Assembly (NCBI GenBank): GCA_951394045.1
Contig: OX595995.1
Span: 1,550,001-1,614,000 of the forward strand
Direction of reading: 5' to 3'
Length of the DNA stretch: 64,000 nt
Origin: Nitzschia sp. DOCU1
Taxonomy: Eukaryota; Bacillariophyta; Bacillariophyceae; Bacillariales; Bacillariaceae
Shown: positions 1-10,282 of the stretch, piece by piece
Layout: each line of letters starts with the position of its first letter
How positions within the stretch are numbered: the stretch's first letter is position 1
Program-made: the position numbers and the translations under genes
The notes under the pieces: generated by a model
Databases searched by the model: none
What the model was told of the DNA's origin: nothing
The model's input: the letters and a program-made list of their open reading frames with translations, nothing else

Positions 1-78
1 AATTGCACAGGACAATTGCATCGCTCTGGCCCCAAGTATGGTTCGTCACGCATCATTGATGAAACCAAAATCGAAAAG

Positions 79-1825
79 ATGGAAAGTTGGGTCTTCGTGG
101 TGGCATGTCTATTGTTTTTGATTACTACAGCTGGAATCAGTTGTATCGTTCTGTTTGTTTTTGGAGTTTGGGGTCCTCAAGTGTCGGATGAGGAGCTATT
201 GCAAGCCCAAGTGGAGTATTTGTCAACAGATCCCATCGTTTTTGAGGACCCCATGTCCGCCCAATGGCAAGCGATTGATTGGATGGTAAATGTCGATGAG
301 AGTAGTCTAGATTGGGAAAACGATCAAGTACGACGGGAAACACGGTATGCCTTGGCGGTGCTATGTTTTAGTACGGGACTTGGAAGCGATTGGATCGACC
401 CATTAGAGTTTCTATCGGCACAACACGAATGTGCCTGGAACAACGAGGAGGGGCAAGGTGTGGCCTGCAGTAGCGATCTTCGTGTAACGAGTTTGACCAT
501 TGGTACGTTGAATAAAGTTCGTTGTCATTTGGGAAAAAGGGACAAAGTGAAGTATAGCTCACCGTTTCCCATCCATTCTTATTTTTGTTGTATAGTCAAC
601 AATGGGTTACGTGGAAGGCTGCCTGTCGAATTATCGGGGCTATCTGACTTGGAGGTTTTGCGCTTGAGCAGTAATGTGTTAACGGGAAGTCTTCCGGTTT
701 TAGCGTTTCCAAGATTAGATGAATTGAATTTGAGTGACAATCGATTGGATGGTCCTGTCCCAATGGATTTCTATGCCGCGTTACCTACATTACGCCATTT
801 GAATTTGTCTTCCAACGTTTTGTTGTCGAGCCTGCCCACTGAATGGGGTTTCTTGTTAACCAATGACGTCGGACCCATGGTCCAACTTCGAGCTTTGGAC
901 TTGTCAAAAAATGATTTGACTGGGACTATGGATATGATTGAAAACTTTCCCAGTCTGGAGCAACTTGATCTATCCTCGAATCAATTTACTGGGATCATTC
1001 CCGATAGTCTGGGAGGTTTGTCCAATCTTGAGTTTGTTTCCCTCTCTGAGAATGAAATCGAAGGAACGATTCCATCGACCATTGGCTACTTGACGAGCCT
1101 GCAGGTCTTTGATGTGGGCAATAATTGGTTGAGTGGAACCTTTCTGTGGTTTTCTCTATCAACATCGATTGGAAATATGTTGACGCGTTTGGTGTTTTCC
1201 AAAAATTCCTTCACTGGACCCATACCTGAGAGTGTGATTGTTCGGTACAACCGCCTGGAAGTGATTGACTTTGGAAGAAATCTTCTTACCGGGAACATAC
1301 CGAATGGGCTCGGATCCATGAATAACTTACATGAGTTGGACATGTCGGCCAACAAGTTGGATGGGACTTTGCCAGCAGACTTGGGTTTTGCTGGTTCGTT
1401 GGTTTCGTTGAGTGTGGCGGGCAATCAGATATTCGGAACAATCCCTGCAACTTTGGGCAATTCGGATTCCCTGGTAAGGTTGGACCTCCAGGGTAATCAA
1501 TTTTTTGGAACTGTGCCTTCGTCGTTTGACAAGCTTTCAGTTATAGGTAGGTTCCTACTAGGAATAATGAGGTGCACCGCTTGCCTGTTGTTGCTTGGCG
1601 GTGTTCCTCTTTGTTGGAAGACTGATTCCAGCATCAACTCACATTTGCTGCCACATTGGTCCCTTGTTAGAACGGATCGGTCTTTACCGCAATGATTTGG
1701 ATGGAAATATTGATTTTCTGTGCTTGACTGACCCGCCCCCCGTCATCTCGGCCGATTGTGGCGGGAGATACCCGCAGGTTCTTGCATGCAGCTGCTCCGA
1801 AGTTTGCTACGATAGTAGCACGTAG
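79..1825 (+). CDS. LRR receptor-like membrane protein (5' end possibly outside window)
   Basis: Leucine-rich-repeat protein, probably a surface receptor-like or adhesion protein. Proposed exons are 79-502, 596-1546 and 1671-1825 (509 aa). The 93-nt intron has no stop and keeps frame; removing it joins LTI to VNNGLRG, restoring the usual repeat start. The second intron (1547-1670) joins SVI to ERIGLYRN and completes a final LRR. One membrane helix near residues 5-28 (WVFVVACLLFLITTAGISCI) precedes the cap sequence CAWNNEEGQGVAC, followed by about 13 repeats of the plant type (LxxLxLSxNxLxGxIP) and a Cys-rich end (DCGG...CSCSEVCYD). No kinase domain is present. The first in-frame ATG is at 79, but the frame is open to base 1, so a cytoplasmic N-terminal part may lie upstream. 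Ligand unknown. Confidence 0.8.
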
Positions 1826-2320
1826 CGACTGGCCGGTCTACGAATCGACATCATTCTTTTTCCTAAATTCTATTACAAGGACAGGATCATCAATACTGTT
1901 GCAAGATACTGCTAGCTACCAGCAGTAATCGGTAGAAGCAGCGCTTACACCGATTACAGCGGTCTGCCGATTCATAAAGTGCCGTGCTGTGTGCTCGCCC
2001 GGCGCGAACGCGGAGTGCTGGGCGCAGGGAACTGGTAGGCGGCCAGATCTTCCCGCAATTTTCCTACGTACGATGAGGGCATTCCGAAAATTAGATTTTC
2101 ACTATCGACGAAATAGACAGTCCCCCCACAGTTCCAATTTGCTGTCACAAAGAGGTTACAATCCCCACCTTCTCGATAATGATAGAATGGCCAACGCAAT
2201 CGTGCACAAACCGAAGATGGCCAAAGAGGCATTTGCTGCTACCTTTTCAAGAACTAAGGCCGAGCAGTGCCCCAGATCCAGTCGCTTAATGTTAGTAGTA
2301 GCTAACGGAAGCGAGAAATC
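1826..2320. promoter_or_regulatory. Intergenic/promoter region, left copy of a duplicated upstream sequence
   Basis: No gene is visible. From about 1900 to 2320 the sequence is recognisably related to 5300-5720 upstream of the second glycosyltransferase gene: shared blocks include a Gly/Arg-type GC-rich stretch around 1990-2060 (compare 5350-5430) and the stretch around 2230-2310 (compare 5620-5720). This marks the left side of a tandem duplication unit. Confidence 0.55.
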
Positions 2321-4585
2321 ATGAGATCGACGACGAACGGTCTTGACTCGAAGAATTATGGAGAAGGTAGTGGTAGTCGAAACGTGACAACGGTGAGAAC
2401 GGTGGCGTTTACAAGAGGACTATGGAGCAAGTCGACGCCGCTCCGTCTCTTGTCGGCCTCAATAATACTGGGACTTGTCTATACGAATATCAATGGCCTC
2501 TTTTCGTGGGAGAAAACAGCCCGAGTAACTTCTGTTTGGTCCGATCAAGCATTTTTTGGAACCCCGGCTGGTGAGGAATCTTCCAGTCCCGATCCATCGT
2601 TGTCAAGTCAAAATGGCATCTATAAATCTCAACGAGACCAGAGGAGTACTGCGGATGGTGTAGTTTCACGAGACTTACATGTTTACTGGTTAACAGCAGA
2701 GACCGGCGAGAAGGATCAGGCGCTTCGGAAGGCACGTCAAGATCGGATGGAAGCGGCACTTCGAAGTTTGCGACTCCACTCGAATGAAACAGAGTCTCTA
2801 GAAGCACAAGGCTTAGTCACAATGGTGCCTTGGTGGACTGTCGAACAAATCAAGAAAATCTACCGTCCTGCAAATGAATCCAAAATAAATCCAACGCGGC
2901 TCAAGTTGACCAACAACGTTACCCTCCAAGAGGCACAAGATAGTCCGAGACGGCCGACATCCTACAGTTACAACGATGCAGCTCGCCTTGTCACGCACCT
3001 GACCGCTCTAGGAGAGGCGTATGAGGAAGGCTACGAGCAAGTTCTGATTGTTGAAGACGATGCCATTTTGACTCAATATTTCTTCGACCACTGGCACGAA
3101 TATGCGCAACTAGCGCCACGGGATTGGACTGTTCTTCAGTGGACTACGAACAATTTACCTACGCTGGAACAGACGTTTCCCCTTCCAGAACCATGGATCT
3201 CATGGTTGCCAGATCTATGGGGGGTCCATGCCTATACCATCAATCGAAACGGATTGGAAGCCGTTCGCAAGCGATTGGTCAGGGCTCGGATGGGCAATCA
3301 GCACGACACGGCCAAAGAATATTTCTACACAATTGATATGGGCTTCAAGAACATTCTTCTAGCCGACGAGCTCCTTTTCGCGGTTCCCAACCAGCATGCT
3401 TATACTAGCACGTTTCCGTGGGTCGTTTCAGATGAAATTCGGAAGGCATTCGACTGGAAGTCACCTTTTGGAGCTCATTTTGCCCAATCTCCGCCCATTC
3501 TGTCGCTTCCTGATCATAAAGTCGCGCCGCTGCGAAGAAGAAGCGAATCTCTTCTCGTCTTTATGAGCATTAGGTTTGTCACCCCCATGCGAATGGGATT
3601 GGAAATCGATCGAATCCTCTCTGATGTGGAATCTGTTTGCGTACTTCATTCCAAGTGTGATTGGATCATTCGAGGGGCGTTCACTCATGACTATTTGCTG
3701 ACTCGCTTTCAGGAGCAGTATGAATCATTATTGCCATCCAATATAATCCACTTCAAGAAAACTGTGGGGAACGAACGCTTCAACAAATTCGGCTTGTTGG
3801 CAGAACACCTGTCGAAAATGCCGTTCTACGATCTGGTGCTGCTCAAGGACAACGATCAGCGTTTGACAGGCTTTCCCTGGTATTCGTATTTGGAGCACAA
3901 GGGCAATGCTTTCGTCGCCGGGCCCTTGCGTCAGGCTCCAGATGAGTCGTTTGTCAGAACCAAGGTATGGGCGAAATCGCAGCACTACAAGTTCCATGAC
4001 GCGCAAGCATGGAAAATGAAGGACTTTGCACCGTGGTCGACCCAGCTCTTTGTCAATGCCAGTGTGATCGAAGTACCGTTTTTGGAGATGTACTTCAATG
4101 TATTTGATGGAAAGTACGCAGAATGGTTTTTTTCGCAAGTGTTGACCAAGAACTTCACCGAACAAGATTCGTGCTGGGGTCCCGACTATTTGTGGTGCCC
4201 GGGAGCCAAAGATTACGGCAAATTGATCGGTGAAGAGCAACGCATGGGGTGCGCTCTGGTGCCGTTCGTGAGTGTTCACGAAGACACTCGACAAATTATC
4301 AAGGATGGGAAGGCCTTCAACCTGAGGGGATACGCCGCAGTGGAAAATCTGAAGAACTTGAATCCGACCTTTGAGCGGTGGTACAATACTGCCGACAAGT
4401 ACGCTCGAGGCGTCATTGCTGGGCGCCAGCTCGATGCCATTGAGGAACATTGTCGAAGGAAGTTACTACGGATACGCAGCCTAACTAAGGCGCTGGGAGC
4501 ATTCTTGGATACGGCCATGGATCAGACGATTGATTTTCGTGCTTGCATCAAAGCAGCTTTGGCGAGAAAGAATGTCGTCCAGTGA
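2321..4585 (+). CDS. Two-domain glycosyltransferase-like type II membrane protein, copy 1
   Basis: Intronless, 754 aa, ATG start. A basic N-terminus and one hydrophobic segment at about residues 41-60 (LRLLSASIILGLVYTN) predict a type II Golgi/ER membrane protein. The first half resembles GT25-type (LPS/procollagen galactosyltransferase-like) enzymes: HVYWL start, then EGYEQVLIVEDDAIL with the acidic EDDA motif at 245-248, the expected nucleotide-sugar/metal site. The second half (about 400-690) is a separate domain with DLVLLKDNDQRLTGFPWY and a later WGPD motif, resembling DUF707-like glycosyltransferase folds. The likely role is glycan synthesis; substrate unknown. It is the left copy of a tandem pair with 5662-7923. 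Relative to copy 2 it lacks the first ~30 residues: the aligned upstream DNA has no equivalent ATG, so the start here is internal by homology. Confidence 0.8.
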   Translation: MRSTTNGLDSKNYGEGSGSRNVTTVRTVAFTRGLWSKSTPLRLLSASIILGLVYTNINGLFSWEKTARVTSVWSDQAFFGTPAGEESSSPDPSLSSQNGIYKSQRDQRSTADGVVSRDLHVYWLTAETGEKDQALRKARQDRMEAALRSLRLHSNETESLEAQGLVTMVPWWTVEQIKKIYRPANESKINPTRLKLTNNVTLQEAQDSPRRPTSYSYNDAARLVTHLTALGEAYEEGYEQVLIVEDDAILTQYFFDHWHEYAQLAPRDWTVLQWTTNNLPTLEQTFPLPEPWISWLPDLWGVHAYTINRNGLEAVRKRLVRARMGNQHDTAKEYFYTIDMGFKNILLADELLFAVPNQHAYTSTFPWVVSDEIRKAFDWKSPFGAHFAQSPPILSLPDHKVAPLRRRSESLLVFMSIRFVTPMRMGLEIDRILSDVESVCVLHSKCDWIIRGAFTHDYLLTRFQEQYESLLPSNIIHFKKTVGNERFNKFGLLAEHLSKMPFYDLVLLKDNDQRLTGFPWYSYLEHKGNAFVAGPLRQAPDESFVRTKVWAKSQHYKFHDAQAWKMKDFAPWSTQLFVNASVIEVPFLEMYFNVFDGKYAEWFFSQVLTKNFTEQDSCWGPDYLWCPGAKDYGKLIGEEQRMGCALVPFVSVHEDTRQIIKDGKAFNLRGYAAVENLKNLNPTFERWYNTADKYARGVIAGRQLDAIEEHCRRKLLRIRSLTKALGAFLDTAMDQTIDFRACIKAALARKNVVQ

Positions 4586-4599
4586 GTTCCAGAGTTCTA

Positions 4600-5290
4600 G
4601 AAGTGCTACACCATGCCGCTGTACATAAGCATCGATGAGCGTGAGAGTGATGCAAGTATCGGAAATCGTCGGCCATTTTGGTTGAGCCATACGCCCGGGG
4701 ATTTCAACAATGTGATCATGATCCATGTTTGACGACCTGGTGTGAAAGATAGACAAGAACGTCAGGCGGCAAGGCATTCTCTACTCGGTTTTTCCAGCAT
4801 TACAGTGAACGCAGGGCGACGATCTAGCAGTGTTGAAGTCCACCCGTGACTTTATCGTCCTGCTCAAATCGTTGGAAGAATGTAGATTTCGTTGTACAAA
4901 ACGTCCGATGTCGGCTCTTCCTTCCCATAAACATGATCGTTCCGACGACAAGAAACTGCCACGCCCCCGCCGCAGTTCAAGTTTTTGCCATGGAAATCTC
5001 GGAGGAGTGTGGGAAAATAAGGAATCGACATTAGTTTTAGCGACTTTCTTGAATGAATAGTTTGAAATGCGTCTTCTTGACAAAGTCACCAGCTATCGTT
5101 CCCGCTACGGATAGTACCTGGTAGTAGTACTTCCTCAGCGCACGCGTGGTCACACCACGGAATGGGGAGACTGACGATAAGGTCGCCAACCGGCTCCTTA
5201 AGCGCAATAACAAACTCAAATCTGGTGACACTGACCGAGCCACGATCCCAGCTTCACGGCCCCTGGTTGCGATAGCCGACAAGTAGCTGT
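4600..5290 (-). pseudogene. Decayed copy of the PAS-like gene (3' part)
   Basis: This stretch aligns with 7930-8545, which holds the 3' exon of the intact PAS-like gene on the minus strand. Shared blocks are easy to see: GAGTGTGGGA(A/C)AATAxGGAATCG near 5005-5030 (compare 8360-8385), GACAAAGTCACCA at 5080-5091 (compare 8436-8447) and CACGGAATGGG near 5155 (compare 8498). Translated on the minus strand, pieces such as LATLSSVSPFRGV around 5170-5215 match LMTLTSFPFRVV of the intact gene, but indels break the frame and no long ORF survives. It is best read as the PAS part of a duplicated glycosyltransferase-PAS unit that has decayed. Confidence 0.65.
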
Positions 5291-5661
5291 CTCCCGGTAG
5301 CTAGTACTGCCGGTAGTAAAGGGCGAGGTAAACTGTGGCTGACCGTGCACTCGGCTGTGCGCCTCGCCCGACGCGATCGCGGAGCGAAGGGATCTTTTGG
5401 AGGCCAGACCGACCGTCCCGCAATTTCCAAGGGGGGGGGACAGCACGCGCGCATGCGACGCTTTGGCCATGGTGAAATTAGAGTTACTATCGAATGAATC
5501 GAATCGATCGTCTGTCCAACGGCTCCAATATGGTTACATAGGCGCACCGTCAATCTTTTAGGAATATGATAGAGGTGTGGATGGACAGCAATCGTACGCA
5601 ACGAACCGACGATGACTAACAGAGCCATTTGCGGCCCTGCTACCCTTTTCAACCCAGCCAG

Positions 5662-7923
5662 ATGAGCACACCCTTACCGCCTCTAATACCAGTAGCACCC
5701 AGATCCAATGGCTCGTATGTTAGTAGTGGAAGTGCTGGTGGGGTCCAAAAAGAAATCACGAGAACGGCGACGACAAACGGCCGACATTCGAAGAATCGTG
5801 CCAGAGATAGTGGGACCTCCAAACGAAAGAGAAAGGTGGTGGTTGCGCCGCAATGGAGCAAGAAATCGACGCCCCTGTATATAGTGATCGCCTCCATAAT
5901 CATGGGGCTTGCCTACACCAATATTAATCGACTCTTTTGGTTGGAGAAAACAGAAGGCGCAACTTCAGCGTTTTACGATCAATTTTTCGGAGCGCCGTCC
6001 CTCGTCGAGGAAAGCTTTGATTCGACAAGACAAAACGGGCTACAAAAATCTCACCGACGGGACTTTCACGTTTACTGGTTAACAGAGATCGGTGACAAGC
6101 GAAGTCCGCGTCAGGATCGGATGGAAAAGGCGCTTCGAACATTGCGACTCCAGTCGAATGAAACAAAATCGTTAGTAGCACAAGGTTTGGTCACAACGAT
6201 ACCTTGGTGGACTGTCGAACAAGTCAAGGCAATCTACCGTCCTCTCAACGAATCCAAAACAAACCCAAAGCGACTCAAATTGACCAACAACGTTACCCTC
6301 AAATACGCACAAGACAATCCGAAACGGCCGACATCCTATAGCTACGACGATGCCGCTCGTCTAGTGACGCATTTGACCGCATTAGGAGAGGCATACGAGG
6401 AAGGCTATGAGCAAGTTCTGATTGTGGATGATGATGCAATTTTGATACAAAGCTTCTTCGATCACCGGAACGATTATATGCAGCTAGCGCCGCCAGATTG
6501 GACCGTTCTTCAGTGGGCGACAAACAATTTAGCCACCCTGGAACAAACATTTCCTCTTCCAGAACCATGGATCTCATGGTTGCCTGATCTATGGGGACTC
6601 CATGCCTACACTATCAATCGAAACGGATTGGAGGCTATTCGCAAGCGTTTGGTCAGGGTTCGGAGGATTAACCTGCAGGACACGGCCAGAGAATATTTCT
6701 ACACGGTGGACGATGGCTTCAACAACATTCTTCTAGCCGACGAACTCCTCTTCGCGGTTCCCAACCAGCATGCTTATACTAGCACGTTTCCGTGGGTCGT
6801 TTCAGATGAAATTCGGAATTCACTCGACTGGAAGACACCGTTTGGAGTTCCTTTCGCCCAATCTCCACCCAATCTGTCACTTCCGGAAAAGAAGTTTGAG
6901 ATGCAAAAGAGAAGCGAATCTCTGCTCGTGTTTATGAACATTCGATTTGTCACCTCCAAGCGGATGGGATTGGAAATCGATCGAACCCTGTCTGATTTGG
7001 AATCTGTTTGCGCACTTCATTCCAAGTGCGATTGGATCATTCATGCGGTCTTCACTCATGACTATTTGCTGACTCGCTTTCAGGAGCAGTATGAATCATT
7101 ATTGCCATCCAATATAATCCTCTTCAAGAAAACTGTGGGGAACGAACGCTTCAACAAATTTGGCTTGTTGGCAGAACACCTGTCAAATATGTCGTCGTAC
7201 GATCTGGTGCTGCTCAAGGACAACGATCAGCGGCTGACCGGCTTTCCCTGGTATTCGTTTTTGGAGCACAAGGGTGATTCTTTCGTCGCCGGGCCCTTGC
7301 GTCAGGCTCCAGATGAATCGTTTGTCCGAACAAAGATTTGGGACAAGTCGCAACACTACAAACTTCATGACGCGCAAGCGTGGAAAATGAAGAACTTTGC
7401 GCCATGGTCGACAAAACTGTTTGTCAATATCAGTGTGATCGAAGTACCGTTTTTGGAGATGTACTTCAATGTATTTGATGGAAAGTACGCAGAATGGTTT
7501 TTTTCGCAAGTGTTGACCAAGAACTTCACCGAACAAGATTCGTGCTGGGGTCCCGATTTTCTGTGGTGCCCGGGAGCCGTTGACTACGGCAAACTGATCG
7601 GAAAAGAGCAACGAATGGGATGTGCTCTTGTTCCGTTTGTGAGTGTTCACGAAGACACTCGGCAAATTGTCAAGGACGGGGAAGCCTTCAACCTGAGGGG
7701 CTACGCCGCAGTGGAAAATCTGAAGAACTCCAATCCGACATTTAAACGGTGGTACAATACTGCCTACAAGTACGCTCGAGGAGTCATTGCTTGGCGCCAG
7801 CTGGATGCCATTGCGAAACATTGTCGGACAAGACTTCTACGGCTACTCAGCAAAGCCGCGGAACAAACTATTGATTTCCGGGCTTGCATCGATGCAGGAA
7901 TGGCGAGAAACACGATTGTCTAG
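5662..7923 (+). CDS. Two-domain glycosyltransferase-like type II membrane protein, copy 2
   Basis: Intronless, 753 aa, close paralogue of the gene at 2321-4585. The first ATG in frame is at 5662 (MSTPLPPLIPV); the frame upstream has no ATG. A Lys/Arg-rich N-terminus precedes the membrane segment (TPLYIVIASIIMGLAYTN, about residues 71-90). The GT25-like domain carries VLIVDDDAIL (residues 252-261), so the acidic motif is DDDA where copy 1 has EDDA. The second domain keeps DLVLLKDNDQRLTGFPWY and the WGPDFLWCPG motif. Long stretches of nucleotide identity with copy 1, for example around 7070-7190 and 7440-7560, indicate recent duplication or gene conversion. It probably acts in Golgi glycan assembly; donor and acceptor are unknown. 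Confidence 0.8.
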   Translation: MSTPLPPLIPVAPRSNGSYVSSGSAGGVQKEITRTATTNGRHSKNRARDSGTSKRKRKVVVAPQWSKKSTPLYIVIASIIMGLAYTNINRLFWLEKTEGATSAFYDQFFGAPSLVEESFDSTRQNGLQKSHRRDFHVYWLTEIGDKRSPRQDRMEKALRTLRLQSNETKSLVAQGLVTTIPWWTVEQVKAIYRPLNESKTNPKRLKLTNNVTLKYAQDNPKRPTSYSYDDAARLVTHLTALGEAYEEGYEQVLIVDDDAILIQSFFDHRNDYMQLAPPDWTVLQWATNNLATLEQTFPLPEPWISWLPDLWGLHAYTINRNGLEAIRKRLVRVRRINLQDTAREYFYTVDDGFNNILLADELLFAVPNQHAYTSTFPWVVSDEIRNSLDWKTPFGVPFAQSPPNLSLPEKKFEMQKRSESLLVFMNIRFVTSKRMGLEIDRTLSDLESVCALHSKCDWIIHAVFTHDYLLTRFQEQYESLLPSNIILFKKTVGNERFNKFGLLAEHLSNMSSYDLVLLKDNDQRLTGFPWYSFLEHKGDSFVAGPLRQAPDESFVRTKIWDKSQHYKLHDAQAWKMKNFAPWSTKLFVNISVIEVPFLEMYFNVFDGKYAEWFFSQVLTKNFTEQDSCWGPDFLWCPGAVDYGKLIGKEQRMGCALVPFVSVHEDTRQIVKDGEAFNLRGYAAVENLKNSNPTFKRWYNTAYKYARGVIAWRQLDAIAKHCRTRLLRLLSKAAEQTIDFRACIDAGMARNTIV

Positions 7924-8138
7924 TAGCGACTTGCGTCGGGATAATCTACTGCTTCTCGCAGAGATTGAGACATATTCATCGATGATGTTAGGTGGATTAT
8001 TATTCTTTGTTCGGTAAAGGAAGACCGGGCTGGAGAGAGATGCAAGTATCGAGTAGATTCAAACAAGTTGGGTATATCAATAATGGGATTTTGATGAAGA
8101 TAGTCAAATCCGTCGGGCGGAATGGTATTTCCTCCAGT

Positions 8139-9187
8139 TCAAACTTCAAGTGGATGCAGGGAGATGACCCATTGCCGAAGTTCGCCCGTGGCGGTTTCGG
8201 TCTGCTTATCTGCACCACCTTGAACATCGTCATCCCCATTTAGTGGACGAATGTGAACCTTGCAGACGACGTCCGATGATGATTTATTCCCTGAACGATG
8301 GTCTTTCGGACTAACTGCCTTGCAATTCAAGCGAACGATTTCGCCATTAAACTCCTGAAGGAGTGTGGGACAATAGGGAATCGTCAGTGTTTTTTGGCGA
8401 CATTCGGCCACTATGAGTTCGAAGAGAGGCACCCCGACAAAGTCACCATATCTCGTACCCGGAAACAAGTCAGCGCAGGCCTGGTTGGCTTGTACGACAC
8501 GGAATGGGAACGACGTCAGGGTCATCAACCTGAAACGCGACAAAAGAAAATCCGGTTAGAAGCGGCGAGTCACGATTCCAATTTCACAGCTCCCGTGGTC
8601 GCATGCACTTCATCTTACATCGGCGTTTCAGTTGTTTTCATGCAATTGGGCACCGACATATCTGACAGTTGGTCTGATTCATAGGAAGATCTTGTTGGAA
8701 TGGAAAGATGAGGGAGTGCATCCTGAGGTAGCAAATCTAGAGGAGAATGAATGTCATTCCGAAAAGAAGAATTGGTCGGCTCGGGGCTGACAGGCGTACA
8801 AATTCGAGGCATGCTGGTACTGTCTATTTCATCATGAACAGTTGAAGCCCTGATTTCAGTGTGCGATTCGCGTTCATTGTTGGACTTCTTATGCGGACTT
8901 TCACAGGTGGAAGCAGGGGAATCGTCAGCAGCATAGTGGAACAATATGTCAATCCATTCCTGATCCTCGGCGGCTTCGAGGCTTGGCAAGTCATTACACG
9001 AAACAAATACTGCTGGTTGGGACAAAGGGACAGGATCATAGGCAACCAAACTTTCTTCGTAGGCAGTCCTCAGCCGCTTCAGGAGCAGATCAGTCATCGT
9101 TGGGCTGCTGCCCCGTTTGCGACCGTTTAGCGTGCTCGATGAATTGCTCGTCAATCCTCCCTCAGAGGCATCATGACGAGAGCTCAT
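8139..9187 (-). CDS. PAS-like domain protein
   Basis: Two exons: 9187-8619 and 8529-8139, with an 89-nt intron (8530-8618, GTAAGA...TTTCAG). Splicing joins ETPM to LMTLTSFPFRVVQANQAC, giving 319 aa. The N-terminal ~190 residues are low complexity (Ser-rich, with a basic patch NGRKRGSSP that could be a nuclear signal). The C-terminal part (about 190-310) looks like a PAS fold: FRVVQANQACADLFPG, then GVPLFELIV. The start at 9187 is preferred because an in-frame TGA lies just upstream; a pyrimidine-rich TTTTTTCTTGCAG ending at 9241 may be the acceptor of a 5' UTR intron. PAS folds bind small ligands or mediate dimerisation; no output domain is visible, so function is unknown. Paralogues: remnant at 4600-5290 and gene at 10283-11434. 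Confidence 0.6.
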
Positions 9188-9241
9188 TCTGGGCTCGTGA
9201 GAACCTTCCACAACGTATCAGTTGGATTGACAAACTCTAGC

Positions 9242-10282
9242 TGCAAGAAAAAATGGTCATTCTAATGAGCCACAGCTTGTCGATGGCGGAAGATAAAAGC
9301 TTTACCATAAGCCTTACCATATCCTCTAAAGTAATAGCACCATCCTGTCTTTTGATTGGGACTGCGCTCAGCGAAGCGAGGACGAAGTATCTTAGCATTG
9401 TTCCAATTATGATACACAATGACGTCAGGAGGTCATGTTCTCTAAAGGCCTTATCTGCGTTCTTTCGGGAATGCAAGTCCCCGAAGCACCATACTGTAGA
9501 GAATACCGGTATTAGTATTGCTATTGTGCCAAAGGAAAGAGAACAGATCGTTGATCGGGGCGACATGAAGCCGCCATATGTTGGTGGCGACCCGCCTTTT
9601 GACCTTTGGTGGCCAAAAGAACGTTCCTGTATGACGCGTCTTCCCCTTATCATTTTGTCGCGATTTTCTCCGAAATAGGAAAAATCTCGGACGCGTGGTC
9701 TGTCAGGGGCTTAGCAAACAAATTTTCGGCATATGTGAGCGGTCTCCGAGGATGTGACGTCGCCATAATGAGACGCCTGCCCGCACCGGTAATAGCGCAG
9801 CGTGTGACGCGCCAACCGTTCATCTCCTCTCGGTAAAACGAAAGCTGTACCTGGTAACTCGTAGTTTGGCAGCTTACTACCTACCCGGTCCAGGGTATTC
9901 AGTAAAATAACACACTGTAGTCGTCTTGGCCAGTAGTAACGACACTCCTAACTGGTGGATGATGACTGGTGGTGTTGCTTGCGGTGCTGGCGAGGACCTC
10001 CTCCTTCCCTCGTTAGTAGTGGTGGTGACTTATTTTTATACGCTTCACCATGCGACAGGAAAGATATAATATTAAAGAAATATTTGTTATAGTTGCCTAT
10101 GCACCGGTTGAAGCGAGACAACAATATTTTGGAGCGCTTCGGCAGGTGGTGGGTCAAATCGTCCGGAACACAAACCTGCCGTGGTAGATGGTGGAAGAAT
10201 ACTAATATTGCACCATAAGAAGTCCTTCGTCTCGCTTCTTTGATTGCGGTTTCGTTTGTAAACTCGAACGATATCCTCTTAA
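9242..10282. other. Intergenic region without a convincing gene
   Basis: A 138-codon minus ORF at 9237-9653 contains two hydrophobic stretches, and a 182-codon minus ORF covers 9948-10496, but neither shows a recognisable domain or a paralogue here. The first overlaps the suspected 5' UTR intron of the PAS-like gene. I see no supported gene. Confidence 0.4.

Noticed and set aside
3728..4450. 240-codon minus-strand ORF opposite glycosyltransferase copy 1 (and its equivalent at 7183-7821)
   Set aside because: It is an antisense shadow: its mirror appears in the same place of copy 2, and the plus-strand protein is clearly the conserved one.
9237..9653. 138-codon minus-strand ORF with two hydrophobic stretches
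   Set aside because: No ATG at its start, no homology, and it overlaps the probable 5' UTR intron of the PAS-like gene; a plus-strand ORF of similar length covers the same bases.
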